Assembly: GCF_025359345.1 (NCBI RefSeq)
Contig: NZ_JANYGQ010000033.1
Coordinates: 62,001-126,000, forward strand
DNA: 64,000 nucleotides
Reading direction: 5' to 3'
Source of the DNA: Mucilaginibacter sp.
Lineage (GTDB): Bacteria; Bacteroidota; Bacteroidia; Sphingobacteriales; Sphingobacteriaceae
This document shows positions 29,528-38,745 of the stretch, one piece after another. A program made the translations under genes and the position numbers. Within the stretch, counting starts at the first letter, position 1, and each line of letters opens with the position of its first letter. The notes below the pieces were generated by a model that worked only from the letters and a program-made list of their open reading frames with translations, was not told the origin of the DNA and did not search any database.

Positions 29528-31351
29528 TTATTGTAGCTTGTTTAATATTGGTGTTTTACTACCGTTTAGGCGGTTTACTTCACTGCTTAACATTTCAAAT
29601 ACAACAATGTCATTCTTTCCTTTTTTTAGCCATTCGGCCGGCAAATAAAGCGTATGTTGTGGTCCTACCGACCAGTATCTACCCAAATTGTGGCCATTTA
29701 CCCAAACTACTCCTTTGCCCCACGATTCCATATTTAAATAGCTGTCAGCTACTTTTGAAAGATTAAATTCGCCTTTGCGTACTATCGGTGTATGTATTGC
29801 TTTTTTATTACTGTAAACAATATTGCCGACACGGTTAAACGGTAAACTATACATTGCCCAGTTATAAACTTCAACCCCATTAAACTTCACGCTTTCTGTT
29901 ATGCCTTTTTTATTCTTTAGCAGATATGGACCAAAATTTACCCTGCCTAAATTTTCAACCAGGATATCTAACTTAACCCTGCCCGCCGGTAAAGTAAGTT
30001 TAATGCTGTCCTGTTTATGCCTGCGGTCAAGCACCCCAACATTTTTGCCGTTTATCATTATCACTGCATAGTCGCGTAATTCATTGAGTTTAAGCACGCC
30101 TGTTTTGCCGCCAGTTATGGTAGTGTGGTATAGTACAAAACCATAGTCCTGCTTCAAGTCCTCAAAAGTTAAAGGGGTTTTGTTAAGAACAGGTTTTGGC
30201 AAAATATCCAGGATTCCGGCCGATTCTTTTAACTGAATATTATCAATAGGTATGGTTGGCTTCGCTGCAGGCACGGGCGGCAGGATTTGCCCCGCTGGTA
30301 AATGTTTGGCGATAACCTGCCTGAACAACATGAACTTTTTTGTGGCATTTCCCGCTTCGTCCAACGGTGCGTCATAATCGTAACTGCTTATCTGTGGCTC
30401 GTAAGGGTGCTTGTCATCGTAATTAGCGCCGTTCATGAAGCCCCGGGTGGTGCCGCCGTGAAACATATACATGTTAATAGAAATCCCTGCTGATAAAGCG
30501 CCCTCTAACCTGGCGGTATAATTTTCAGCAGGTACAGTATGATGCACAGTACCCCACCAGTCAAACCAGGCAGGATACCATTCAGCAATATAAAAAGGGC
30601 CTTTGCCGCTATGATTTTCGCTGATCAACTTTTTTACTTTCACGGGGTTATCAATACCGTTAATCGCCGGAAGCAAGCCCGGTAAATGTCCATCTGCTAT
30701 TGCGTCCGTTGGGTCGCAAGTATAAAGCAGTCCATCAAAGCCGGCTTCTTTAAATAGCCGCTGGTTAATGGCCAGGTATTCTTTATCGTTACCGTACGAG
30801 CCATATTCGTTCTCAATTTGCACCATTAATATATTCCCTCCGTGGTTGACTTGTAACGGCGCCAGTTGCTTGCCTATCTGTTTAATATAGGTTTCATATT
30901 CTTTAAGGTATTTTTCCTCCTTGCTTCGCACTATCAATCCTTTTTCATTTTGCAGCCAATACGGATACCCTCCAAACTCCCATTCGGCGCACACATATGG
31001 GCTGGGTCGTAGTATCACCCACAATCCTTCTTCCTTTGCTATTTTAACAAACTCAGCTACGTTATTATTCCCGCTAAAATCAAATTTACCCTTTTGCGGT
31101 TCGTGCAGGTTCCAAAAAACGTATGTACCTATGGTGTTAAGCCCCATCGCCTTTGCCATCTTCATACGTGCACGCCAGGCCTCGCGGGGTACGCGGGGAT
31201 AGTGTATTTCGCCCGAAATCATCTGGAAAGGTTTACCATCAAGCATAAAAGACGAATCGCTCAAAGCAAAGGAATGAGTTATTTTTTGAGCATTGAGGCT
31301 AATATGCCAGAGCAGGATAAACGATAGCATTAGTGCTTTTTTAATGGTCAT
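29528..31351 (-). CDS. Glycoside hydrolase family 35 beta-galactosidase
   Basis: Secreted exo-beta-galactosidase of 607 residues with a signal peptide (1-21). The TIM barrel carries the GH35 hallmarks: GEIHYPRVPREAWRARM (47-63), ENEYG at 180-184 with the acid/base Glu, and the nucleophile Glu257 in FYIAEWYP. C-terminal jelly-roll domains follow, with GVVWVNGHNLGRYWSVGPQ near 550. It would remove terminal beta-linked galactose from galactans or glycoconjugates. It sits 79 bases after the GH30 gene on the same strand, so the two enzymes are probably co-transcribed and act on the same backbone and side chains. It is convergent with the AraC-type gene. Confidence 0.95.
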   Translation of the reverse strand: MTIKKALMLSFILLWHISLNAQKITHSFALSDSSFMLDGKPFQMISGEIHYPRVPREAWRARMKMAKAMGLNTIGTYVFWNLHEPQKGKFDFSGNNNVAEFVKIAKEEGLWVILRPSPYVCAEWEFGGYPYWLQNEKGLIVRSKEEKYLKEYETYIKQIGKQLAPLQVNHGGNILMVQIENEYGSYGNDKEYLAINQRLFKEAGFDGLLYTCDPTDAIADGHLPGLLPAINGIDNPVKVKKLISENHSGKGPFYIAEWYPAWFDWWGTVHHTVPAENYTARLEGALSAGISINMYMFHGGTTRGFMNGANYDDKHPYEPQISSYDYDAPLDEAGNATKKFMLFRQVIAKHLPAGQILPPVPAAKPTIPIDNIQLKESAGILDILPKPVLNKTPLTFEDLKQDYGFVLYHTTITGGKTGVLKLNELRDYAVIMINGKNVGVLDRRHKQDSIKLTLPAGRVKLDILVENLGRVNFGPYLLKNKKGITESVKFNGVEVYNWAMYSLPFNRVGNIVYSNKKAIHTPIVRKGEFNLSKVADSYLNMESWGKGVVWVNGHNLGRYWSVGPQHTLYLPAEWLKKGKNDIVVFEMLSSEVNRLNGSKTPILNKLQ

Positions 31352-31430
31352 CGGTGGTATATTTAAAGGGTTTTGAAATGGTTAGCTGTAAAATTGAGGG
31401 TTTACTATATTTATTGGTTAATTGCATAGC

Positions 31431-32987
31431 TTAATTAATAGTGGCCGTTATAGTGGTTACCGACCGGGGTTGGATCGCTACTGTTGTGTTATCAGCAGTA
31501 CCCGCCTGGAGATTTGCTGCTGACGACGTTGTAAACACCTTGACTTTAGAAATTTTAGCATTGCCTGCAATTATATTGAGCGGTACATTTTCTGTGCTGT
31601 TATTGATAACGACAACCGCCAGTTGATTCCCCTTTTTAAAGGCGGAAATTAATAACGGGCTTTGTAAACGCTGATCGCCGCTTACCTGTGTATCAACTCT
31701 TACAGCACCCGGCCTGATGAACCTGCTGTAGTTGCCCATAGCCCAAAGCATTTTACTGTCATAATAATTACCATCGGTTTTATTGTTATCCACGTAAATA
31801 AGCCCGTCTTTATAATCGTATCGCGAAACGGCTGTCCACCATTGCCATGCCGAAGCGTTGGCTACACATAGGTCAGTGTGAATTACCCTGGCGAGGTATA
31901 AGGCTGCATCGATACCCAGGGAACGTTTGCTGCCGTTAATTTCACCTCCATTATCACCAAGTATGCAATATTCCGATTGCCAAAACGATAATCCTTGGTA
32001 TTTAGTCAATTGATCACCAAGCGACCGGCGCAATTTCCTTGCCGTTGAGTCGGGCGATGTAGTAAAATAACTGTGCGCTGCAATGACTCTTTTCAGATGT
32101 TTTAAATCTCCGATATAATTAACAGAACCCTGCTTAAAAAAGTCATCAATCTGGTTGCCCTTGCTTGGTTTATCGCTCGCGGGTAAGAGGTAAGCCAGGC
32201 TGCCGGCTTCGGCCATTATAATTTTTGATGGTACATGGTTTTTATAAAAACTTGTATCAATTGCCCTCAAAAGGCCGCCAATTTCGCTGTTGGAATAGGG
32301 ACATCCCTCCTGGCCGCCATCGCTCCAGTCCCATTGTGGTTCATTCACAGGGCTTATATAATCCAGGTTGATACCCGTTTGTTTTTTAATGCCTATTTCG
32401 ACAGCGGAAAGATAATCAGCAAAAGCACCGTACTTTTCAGCGGCAATGTTTGATTTACCGGCGGTTGCAAAGGCCTTACTATTAACAGTGAAGTTTACCG
32501 GTGGACTATTTACAAAGCCAAGGAACTGATTGACGCCGCGCTTTTTTGCTGCCGACAAGAACCACATTTGCCCGGCCTGGCTTTGCCAGTTATATGTACC
32601 GTCGGCATTTAAAAATGATTCAGCCCGCCGCCATTCGTCTTTGATGCCGCTTTTTTCGGCCTGAGCTGTACTGCCCGCACCAATATTGAATCGCCACAAC
32701 GATAACGCAATCCCCCGGGGCGAGCCATCTGCAAGTGTGTCACTACTAAACAAAAGGTCGGCGATCTTTTCTTTTTTTTCATCGGGCCATTTGCCAATGA
32801 ATTGACATGACCAGGCATCCGATGCGCCAAAATTGTCAATCCGCTGGTAAGTTTTTGACAGATCGATATTTACCGAAATAGCGCTTTGCTGGCCTTTTAC
32901 TAAAATGCTGCAGAACATTAGCAGTGCTAATGCAGGACTGATTTTTTTAAGGGTAGTAGTTGCTATCATCAGTGAATATAAATGCAT
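31431..32987 (-). CDS. Glycoside hydrolase family 30 enzyme, possibly endo-beta-1,6-galactanase
   Basis: Secreted clan-A hydrolase of 518 residues with a signal peptide ending near residue 32. The ATG at residue 7 (MIATTTLKK) is an equally good start. GH30 features are the opening strand YQRIDNFGASDAWSCQFIG, LSLWRFNIGAGS, catalytic acid/base Glu216 in SPVNEPQWDWS, and nucleophile Glu339 in WQSEYCIL, followed by a beta-sandwich. The sequence resembles the GH30 branch that includes endo-beta-1,6-galactanases more than glucosylceramidases. This subfamily call is from memory and the GH35 neighbour, not an alignment. It is first of a two-gene operon with GH35. Confidence 0.88.
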   Translation of the reverse strand: MHLYSLMIATTTLKKISPALALLMFCSILVKGQQSAISVNIDLSKTYQRIDNFGASDAWSCQFIGKWPDEKKEKIADLLFSSDTLADGSPRGIALSLWRFNIGAGSTAQAEKSGIKDEWRRAESFLNADGTYNWQSQAGQMWFLSAAKKRGVNQFLGFVNSPPVNFTVNSKAFATAGKSNIAAEKYGAFADYLSAVEIGIKKQTGINLDYISPVNEPQWDWSDGGQEGCPYSNSEIGGLLRAIDTSFYKNHVPSKIIMAEAGSLAYLLPASDKPSKGNQIDDFFKQGSVNYIGDLKHLKRVIAAHSYFTTSPDSTARKLRRSLGDQLTKYQGLSFWQSEYCILGDNGGEINGSKRSLGIDAALYLARVIHTDLCVANASAWQWWTAVSRYDYKDGLIYVDNNKTDGNYYDSKMLWAMGNYSRFIRPGAVRVDTQVSGDQRLQSPLLISAFKKGNQLAVVVINNSTENVPLNIIAGNAKISKVKVFTTSSAANLQAGTADNTTVAIQPRSVTTITATIN

Positions 32988-33301
32988 TTACCACAACAAA
33001 ACGCCGGGGTAACTGAACTGTAACTTATTTTATTGTTGTACAATTTGCTACTGCGATTGACATTTAGCGAATGTAATTGGTTATATATGTCAAATTAACA
33101 TTAATTATTTGCCATTTGAAAGTATTTGCTTTTTTTATTTGTAATAAATATTCATTAAACGTTTGGTTTTTTACCCCGACTGGTAGTTCGCAATAATCCG
33201 CTTGATTTTTGTGGGTTAATAATTTATTTGGACATCAACCTGTGGATTGTTGAAAATTACAGTTTGGTCAGGTCAGTCCAAATTAGCTACTTTCGGCAGG
33301 T
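32988..33301. promoter_or_regulatory. Divergent region between GH30 and topoisomerase genes; candidate topB promoter
   Basis: No gene is seen in these 314 AT-rich bases. On the plus strand TTTG at 33263 and TACTTTCG at 33288-33295 have roughly the spacing of Bacteroidota -33/-7 elements. The -7 box ends six bases before the ATG at 33302, so the topoisomerase transcript would be leaderless or nearly so. Confidence 0.4.
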
Positions 33302-35107
33302 ATGAAAGTGATCATTGCTGAAAAGCCATCTGTGGGGCGCGAGATTGCCAAAGTGTTCGGGGCAACGACGAAGAAAGATGGCTATATTGAAGGCAAGGGC
33401 TATACCTTTACCTGGGCGTTCGGTCACCTGCTTCAATTGGCAGCGCCACAGGAGTATGGTTTTTATGGCTGGAATGTACAGAACCTGCCTATGCTCCCGC
33501 AAAAATTTAAACTGGCGATTCGCAAAGTAAAATCCAAGGACGGCATGATCGAAGATCCCGGCGTCAGGAAACAGCTCGATATCATCAAATCTTTGTTTGA
33601 CGAGGCAACTGAAATCATCGTGGCGACGGATGCCGGGAGGGAGGGAGAATTGATATTTCGTTATATTTATTATTACCTGAAGTGCAAGAAGCCTTTCAAG
33701 CGGCTGTGGATTTCTTCCCAAACTGATGAGGCTATCAAAGAAGGCTTCCGCAACCTAAAACCCGGTTCCGACTACGATACGCTTTTTAATTCTGCGCATT
33801 GCCGTTCGCAATCGGATTGGCTGGTTGGGATGAACGCCACACAGGCGCTTAGTTTATCCGCTGGCTCGCGATCTGTTCTGTCATTAGGCAGGGTCCAAAC
33901 GCCTACGCTGGCCATGATCTGCTCCCGCTATAACGAAAACAAAAACTTTGTCCCCGAGCCGTTTTACCAGGTCAGTATCATGCTGGATAAAGATGGGCAG
34001 GTTTTCCGTGCAATAACCGAAGAGAAATATAAAACGAAGGACGCCGCACAACTGATTGTTGACCAGGTAAAAGAAACCGGCAATATTTTAAATGTAGAGG
34101 CCAAACCGCGAAAAGAACCGCCACCATTACTGCACGACCTGAGCAGCCTGCAGCAGGAAGCTAACAAAAAGAAAGGTTTCACAGCCGACCAGACGCTGAC
34201 ACTTTTACAGAACCTGTATGAGAGCAAGCTGGTTACTTACCCAAGAACGGGCAGCCGCTACATTGGCGATGATGTATTTGCAACTGTACCCCAACTGATA
34301 GAAAAACTAAGCGGGCACCCGGAGCTGGGTAAACAAGCAGCTGTACTTACGGGCGCCAAACTTAGTAAACGTAGTGTAAATGCCAAAAAAGTAACTGACC
34401 ACCACGCCATCCTGACCACAGGTGAGGAGCCCCGTCAACTTTCAAATGATCAACAAGCGATCTATGACCTGGTAGCCGGTCGCATGCTCGAAGCCTTTCA
34501 CCAGGATTGCATCAAAGAAATCACCAAAATTGTGGTAGAGTCCGGTCATAAATTTATTGCCAGCGGCACGGTAATTAGTACGGCCGGCTGGCGCGCTGTG
34601 TTTAACGAACCGGATGACGAAAAAAAGGATGAGGAAAACGCCTCCCTGCCAAAAGTAAAACAAGGCGAAGACTTACCCATTGTGGAAAAAACCCTGTTGG
34701 AAAAACAAACCAAACCCCGTCCTTTGTATAATGAGGCCAGCCTGTTAAAGGCGCTTGAAACAGCCGGCAAGGAAATTGATGACGAGGAATTGCGCTATGC
34801 TATGAAAGATAGCGGTTTGGGCACTCCAGCGACCCGGGCCGCCATCATTGAAACACTGATTAAACGCGACTACATCGTGCGCGAAAAAAAGAACCTGGTA
34901 CCTACCCCAACCGGCCTTGCCGTTTACAACGTTGTGAAGGACTACCGCATCGCACAGGCGGAACTGACCGGTAACTGGGAAAAGAGGCTGGAGGAGATCC
35001 GCTCCGGCGCCTCTGTAACCGGCTTCCAGGAGGAGATCAAAGCTTATACCTGCACAATTACGCAGGAACTGCTGGTTGCAGGTAAAGGGATGCAACTTGT
35101 AAAATAA
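33302..35107 (+). CDS. topB: DNA topoisomerase III (type IA)
   Basis: ATP-independent type IA topoisomerase that cuts one DNA strand and passes another, acting in decatenation and recombination. The Toprim domain begins MKVIIAEKPSVGREIAKVFG and has the metal-binding TDAGREGE at 109-116. The catalytic Tyr313 lies in VTYPRTGSRYI, and GSRSVLSLGRVQTPTLAMI and GLGTPATRAAIIETL are family-typical. At 601 residues it ends soon after the core and has no C-terminal zinc-ribbon cysteines. TopB-like proteins of this size occur both on chromosomes and on conjugative elements of Bacteroidota, and no transfer genes are visible here. It stands alone between sugar-use clusters. Confidence 0.95.
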   Translation: MKVIIAEKPSVGREIAKVFGATTKKDGYIEGKGYTFTWAFGHLLQLAAPQEYGFYGWNVQNLPMLPQKFKLAIRKVKSKDGMIEDPGVRKQLDIIKSLFDEATEIIVATDAGREGELIFRYIYYYLKCKKPFKRLWISSQTDEAIKEGFRNLKPGSDYDTLFNSAHCRSQSDWLVGMNATQALSLSAGSRSVLSLGRVQTPTLAMICSRYNENKNFVPEPFYQVSIMLDKDGQVFRAITEEKYKTKDAAQLIVDQVKETGNILNVEAKPRKEPPPLLHDLSSLQQEANKKKGFTADQTLTLLQNLYESKLVTYPRTGSRYIGDDVFATVPQLIEKLSGHPELGKQAAVLTGAKLSKRSVNAKKVTDHHAILTTGEEPRQLSNDQQAIYDLVAGRMLEAFHQDCIKEITKIVVESGHKFIASGTVISTAGWRAVFNEPDDEKKDEENASLPKVKQGEDLPIVEKTLLEKQTKPRPLYNEASLLKALETAGKEIDDEELRYAMKDSGLGTPATRAAIIETLIKRDYIVREKKNLVPTPTGLAVYNVVKDYRIAQAELTGNWEKRLEEIRSGASVTGFQEEIKAYTCTITQELLVAGKGMQLVK

Positions 35108-35230
35108 CCCGCTTTAGACCGCATCTTACAGGTTGCAGCCCTTCACCTCACAACCCGCATGCCATCAATGCTAAGGATAATGCAGCTATATTCTTTATAT
35201 GTAAAATATATATAGCATCAGCATAATTTT

Positions 35231-35332
35231 ATTTACTAAATCGATTTTTTTGATTTTATTGGCTAAATCAATTTAGCCAATTATGATTAGAATTATTTCA
35301 AATAAGTTTACTAAAATTTGCTAAATCGTTTT
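35231..35332 (+). promoter_or_regulatory. Cluster of LacI-type operator motifs upstream of the GH92 remnant operon
   Basis: Three copies of one motif lie here: TTTACTAAATCGATTTT at about 35232; a perfect 24-base palindrome at 35258-35281 with 11-base arms of the form ATTGGCTAAAT around CA; and TTTGCTAAATCGTTTT at 35317-35332. The same pattern recurs before susD (38.5-38.7 kb), the SGNH gene (52.7 kb), lacI (55.77 kb) and the rhamnosidase (59.4 kb). Binding by the LacI-family protein at 55872 is inferred. Confidence 0.7.
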
Positions 35333-35406
35333 TTTTATATAATTTGGACGATAATTATAACCGATAAACCAATTGGCCTTTACAATTTCTAACTATTAAA
35401 CCTGTT

Positions 35407-36114
35407 ATGCGCTATAAAAGCATCGCCTTTATTTTGGCATTTACCTGCTGCTGTGCCGCAACATTTGCACAGCGTAATTCGCACGCCGCTAATTACAAAG
35501 TTTCTGGCCCCGCAACCTATGTAAACCCATTTATCGGTGCCAGCACAAGCGCCGCCGATGCCGGCGTCTATCATGGTTTGGGCAAAACTTTTCCTGGCGC
35601 TACTACACCTTATGGTATGGTGCAGTTAAGCCCAAATACCATTACCGGTGGCGACTACAACCACGCCAATGAGCCGGTGCACCATATCCCATTTTTATAC
35701 AACCGCTTAGGCGCCCCATGGTTAACCCAAAAATGGAGCCGCGAGATCTGCAGGCGGGCTTATAAGAATTCGGTTGAAGGGTTGGTTGGTAACGAGGACG
35801 TTGGCCAGATGTCGGCCTGGTATGTTTTGGCAGCATCGGGCATACACCCGGTTTGCCCCGGCGATACCCGGCAGGAAATAACCAGCCCTGTATTTGATAA
35901 AATCACCTTTAGGCTTGACCCTAAATACGATAAGGGCAAAACCTTTACCATCATCGCCAAAAACAATTCAGCTAAAAATATTTACATCCAGAGCGCAAAG
36001 CTAAACGGGCAGCCTTACAGTAAATGTCACCTCGATTATAAAAATATAGCCTCCGGTGGCGTGCTCGAGCTTACCATGGGCAATGAGCCTAACAAATCCT
36101 GGGGAATTAATTAA
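35407..36114 (+). CDS. Internally deleted GH92 alpha-mannosidase-like protein
   Basis: A 235-residue ORF with a signal peptide (1-22). It joins the extreme N-terminus of a GH92 enzyme (VNPFIGASTSAADAGVYHGL..TTPYGMVQLSPNT, about 38-80) directly and in frame to the extreme C-terminus (NEPVHHIPFLYNRLG, then GNEDVGQMSAWYVLAASGIH, to the end). Family members have about 750 residues, so about 500 are missing, including the domain with the catalytic acid. The C-terminal acidic motif that holds the base, NEDVGQMS, remains. The join is near 35650-35663. The product cannot be a normal mannosidase and is probably a deletion remnant whose frame has survived. It is followed after 15 bases by an SGNH hydrolase gene and preceded by LacI-type operators. 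Confidence 0.85.
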   Translation: MRYKSIAFILAFTCCCAATFAQRNSHAANYKVSGPATYVNPFIGASTSAADAGVYHGLGKTFPGATTPYGMVQLSPNTITGGDYNHANEPVHHIPFLYNRLGAPWLTQKWSREICRRAYKNSVEGLVGNEDVGQMSAWYVLAASGIHPVCPGDTRQEITSPVFDKITFRLDPKYDKGKTFTIIAKNNSAKNIYIQSAKLNGQPYSKCHLDYKNIASGGVLELTMGNEPNKSWGIN

Positions 36115-36129
36115 GAATCAACATTAAAA

Positions 36130-37518
36130 ATGAAAAGAATATCAACCCTGTTATTGATCAGTTTAAGCTTTTATTTGCGAATTTATGCTCAGTCCGTGGC
36201 CCCTTTTAAAGCCGGCGACCGCGTGGCATTTGTGGGCAACAGCATAACCGACGGCGGCCATTACCATTCGAACATCTGGCTGTATTACATGACCCATTTT
36301 CCTAACATGCGCATAACCTGCTACAATGTTGGGATAGGAGGAGATGCCATCGGTCAGATAGCTGCCCGGTTTGATGACGATGTATTTTCAAGAAATCCAA
36401 CTGTTTTAACATTAACCTGGGGCATGAACGATACCGGCTATTTTGAATGGTACCGCCCGGATGCACAGGATTTTATGGATAAACGCATTGCAGACAGCTA
36501 TAAAACTTATGGATTGCTTGAAGATAAACTGAAACAACGCCCTGAAATAAAGAAAGTGTTTATTCTTGGCTCGCCTTACGACGAAACAACCAAATTCACC
36601 ACCAAAAATATCTATCCTAAAAAAACAGCGCTGTTTAACAAAGTAATTGATTTTCAGCAGGCTGCCGCCAAAAAAAATAACTGGGGTATTGTTGATTACT
36701 ATCACCCGATGACAGATATCAACCTGCGCGAACAAGCAAAAGATACTACCTTTAGTCTTACCCCAAACGACCGTGTTCACCCTGATAACGACGGGCACCT
36801 GGTAATGGCTTACCTGTTTTTAAAAGCGCAGGGCCTCGACAATAAAGTTGTAGCCGATGTTGCTATAAATGCAAATACAAAAAAGATAAACAAGGCCATT
36901 AACTGCAAAATTTCGAACGTTGTTGCAACCGGCGATTCAATCTCGTTCAGCTACCTGGCTAATTCTTTACCCTACCCGGTTGATACCGTTTCGCGTGGCT
37001 GGGGCAATCACAAAAAACAATCGGATGCGCTGAAATTGGTCCCGTTTACAAAAGAATTTAACCAGGAGCTATTGACTGTTAAAGGATTGAAAGCCGGCAA
37101 TTATGATTTGCTGATTGACGGTGAGCAAATGGGCACTTTTGGCGCCGATAAGTTTGACGCCGGCATAAATATGGCCGAAATTACCAAAACACCCCAATAC
37201 CAGCAAGCCACACAAATAAGGGAGTTGAATGAGGAGCGCTGGGAAATTGAAAGGCGGTTACGGATGTACATCTGGATGGAGTATGATTTTCTGAAAGGGA
37301 AAAACATGCTTTATAAAGATAACAACGCAGCGATGGATACCATAAGCAAATATGCTGTTAAAGACATTTTCGTAAATGGCAATAAAGACAATTATACCCG
37401 TGCCCGTTACAAAAGCGTGAGAGACACCTGGCAAAAGGAGATGAATTTAATTATTGATGAAATGTACACCATCAATAAGCCCCAGGTGCACCGGATAACA
37501 ATAGCAGCGACTAAATAA
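36130..37518 (+). CDS. Secreted SGNH/GDSL hydrolase
   Basis: Serine esterase of 462 residues with a signal peptide (1-21). The block I nucleophile is Ser38 in FVGNSITDGG, the block III Asn lies in WGMNDTGYFEW, and the Asp-His pair is Asp214 and His217 in NDRVHPDNDGH. A C-terminal extension of about 220 residues beyond the hydrolase domain is typical of Bacteroidota members found in polysaccharide loci. The likely role is removal of acetyl or other ester groups from plant glycans, which is family knowledge and not shown by the sequence. It lies between the GH92 remnant and a CE1-like esterase with gaps of 15 and 20 bases, so the three form an operon. Confidence 0.9.
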   Translation: MKRISTLLLISLSFYLRIYAQSVAPFKAGDRVAFVGNSITDGGHYHSNIWLYYMTHFPNMRITCYNVGIGGDAIGQIAARFDDDVFSRNPTVLTLTWGMNDTGYFEWYRPDAQDFMDKRIADSYKTYGLLEDKLKQRPEIKKVFILGSPYDETTKFTTKNIYPKKTALFNKVIDFQQAAAKKNNWGIVDYYHPMTDINLREQAKDTTFSLTPNDRVHPDNDGHLVMAYLFLKAQGLDNKVVADVAINANTKKINKAINCKISNVVATGDSISFSYLANSLPYPVDTVSRGWGNHKKQSDALKLVPFTKEFNQELLTVKGLKAGNYDLLIDGEQMGTFGADKFDAGINMAEITKTPQYQQATQIRELNEERWEIERRLRMYIWMEYDFLKGKNMLYKDNNAAMDTISKYAVKDIFVNGNKDNYTRARYKSVRDTWQKEMNLIIDEMYTINKPQVHRITIAATK

Positions 37519-37538
37519 GAACAGCATTTTTTGAGACT

Positions 37539-38372
37539 ATGAACATCAGGAAGAAATTTTTATTAATCCCCTTAATTTTTATCGCCATTGCCTGCGCTAA
37601 CGTTAGTGCTGCAACTGTCGATACGGTTTTAACCCATAGCGCTGCAATGAATAAGGATATCAAAGCCGTAGTTATAAAACCGGACCATTATTCGGCTGGC
37701 AAAAAGTTGCCGGTATTATACCTGCTGCATGGTTTCAGTGGTGCGTATTCAGACTGGATTTTGAAGGTGCCCGCTATAAAAGGGTTATCCGATCAATATA
37801 ACATGCTGATTGTATGCCCTGATGGCGCTTTTGCCGGCTGGTATTTCGACAGCCCGATGAGCAAGGAATGGCAATTTGAAACTTATGTAGGCGTTGAACT
37901 GGTAAATTGGGTTGATAAACATTACGCTACTATCCAAAACAGGGCCGGTAGGGCTATAACCGGCCTGAGCATGGGCGGCCATGGCGCTTTTTACCTGGCA
38001 TTTAAACACTTGGATACTTTCGGCGCGGTAGGTAGCATGAGCGGGGCGGTGGATATCAGACCATTGTCGGATGCCTTTGGTATTGAGCAGGTACTAGGAA
38101 AATACAGCGAACACCCCGACAGGTGGGAGAAAAACACGGTGATTAACATGGTATATTTAATAAAACCGAATTCGCTGGACATAACTTTTGACTGCGGCTA
38201 CGACGATTTTTTATACCCTGTTAACCAGGCCCTGCACCAGGAATTACTGTTACGAAAAATTCCGCATGATTATACGGTAAGGCCAGGCGGGCATTCCTGG
38301 GAGTACTGGGCAAATTCCATCAATTACCAGGTGCTTTTTTTTAGTGATTTCTTTAACAAGAAAGGCAAATAA
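37539..38372 (+). CDS. Secreted esterase of the CE1 / esterase D-like alpha/beta hydrolase family
   Basis: A 277-residue alpha/beta hydrolase with a signal peptide (about 1-24). Features are the oxyanion strand LPVLYLLHGFSGAYSDW, the nucleophile elbow GLSMGG with Ser144, and the catalytic His252 in RPGGHSWEYW. An Asp in DCGYDDFLYP completes the triad. Relatives include feruloyl and acetyl esterases and tributyrin esterase. It is the last gene of the operon starting at 35407, next to an SGNH hydrolase, which fits joint de-esterification of a decorated polysaccharide. The exact ester is unknown. Confidence 0.88.
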   Translation: MNIRKKFLLIPLIFIAIACANVSAATVDTVLTHSAAMNKDIKAVVIKPDHYSAGKKLPVLYLLHGFSGAYSDWILKVPAIKGLSDQYNMLIVCPDGAFAGWYFDSPMSKEWQFETYVGVELVNWVDKHYATIQNRAGRAITGLSMGGHGAFYLAFKHLDTFGAVGSMSGAVDIRPLSDAFGIEQVLGKYSEHPDRWEKNTVINMVYLIKPNSLDITFDCGYDDFLYPVNQALHQELLLRKIPHDYTVRPGGHSWEYWANSINYQVLFFSDFFNKKGK

Positions 38373-38745
38373 CCAGGGAGTTAACAGTCGAATTTTTTGA
38401 CATAATGATAGCGGAATTTGCGATGGTTGGCCGGAACAACTAACGCTGCGTAAAGAGCCTGGTTATCAGCAAATAATAACCATAAAAAAAGTAATATTTA
38501 TTTCAAAAAAAATTTGCTAAATCGTTTTTATATGTTAATTTAGTACCAGATTCTACATCTGACAAAATAAACCAGTTATAATTTTTAATAAAAAGGAATC
38601 TTGACAATAAGAAAATATTAAGATTATTTGAGTTTGCTAAAACGATTTGTAATTTTTTGCTAAAACGATTTTGTAAATTTCAAAAAATACGATGTTTTCT
38701 TATCAAAAGAGGATTTTAAAATTTATCATATACAAACCAATTAGT
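38373..38745 (+). promoter_or_regulatory. LacI-type operators and promoter upstream of the susD-first operon
   Basis: This intergenic region holds one operator-like copy TTTGCTAAATCGTTTTTA at 38514 and two near-identical direct copies, TTTGCTAAAACGATTTGTAA at 38633-38652 and the same motif at 38655-38676. A -7-like TAAATTTC at 38674-38681 overlaps the last copy, so a bound repressor would block the promoter. The rest is AT-rich with no gene. Confidence 0.65.
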
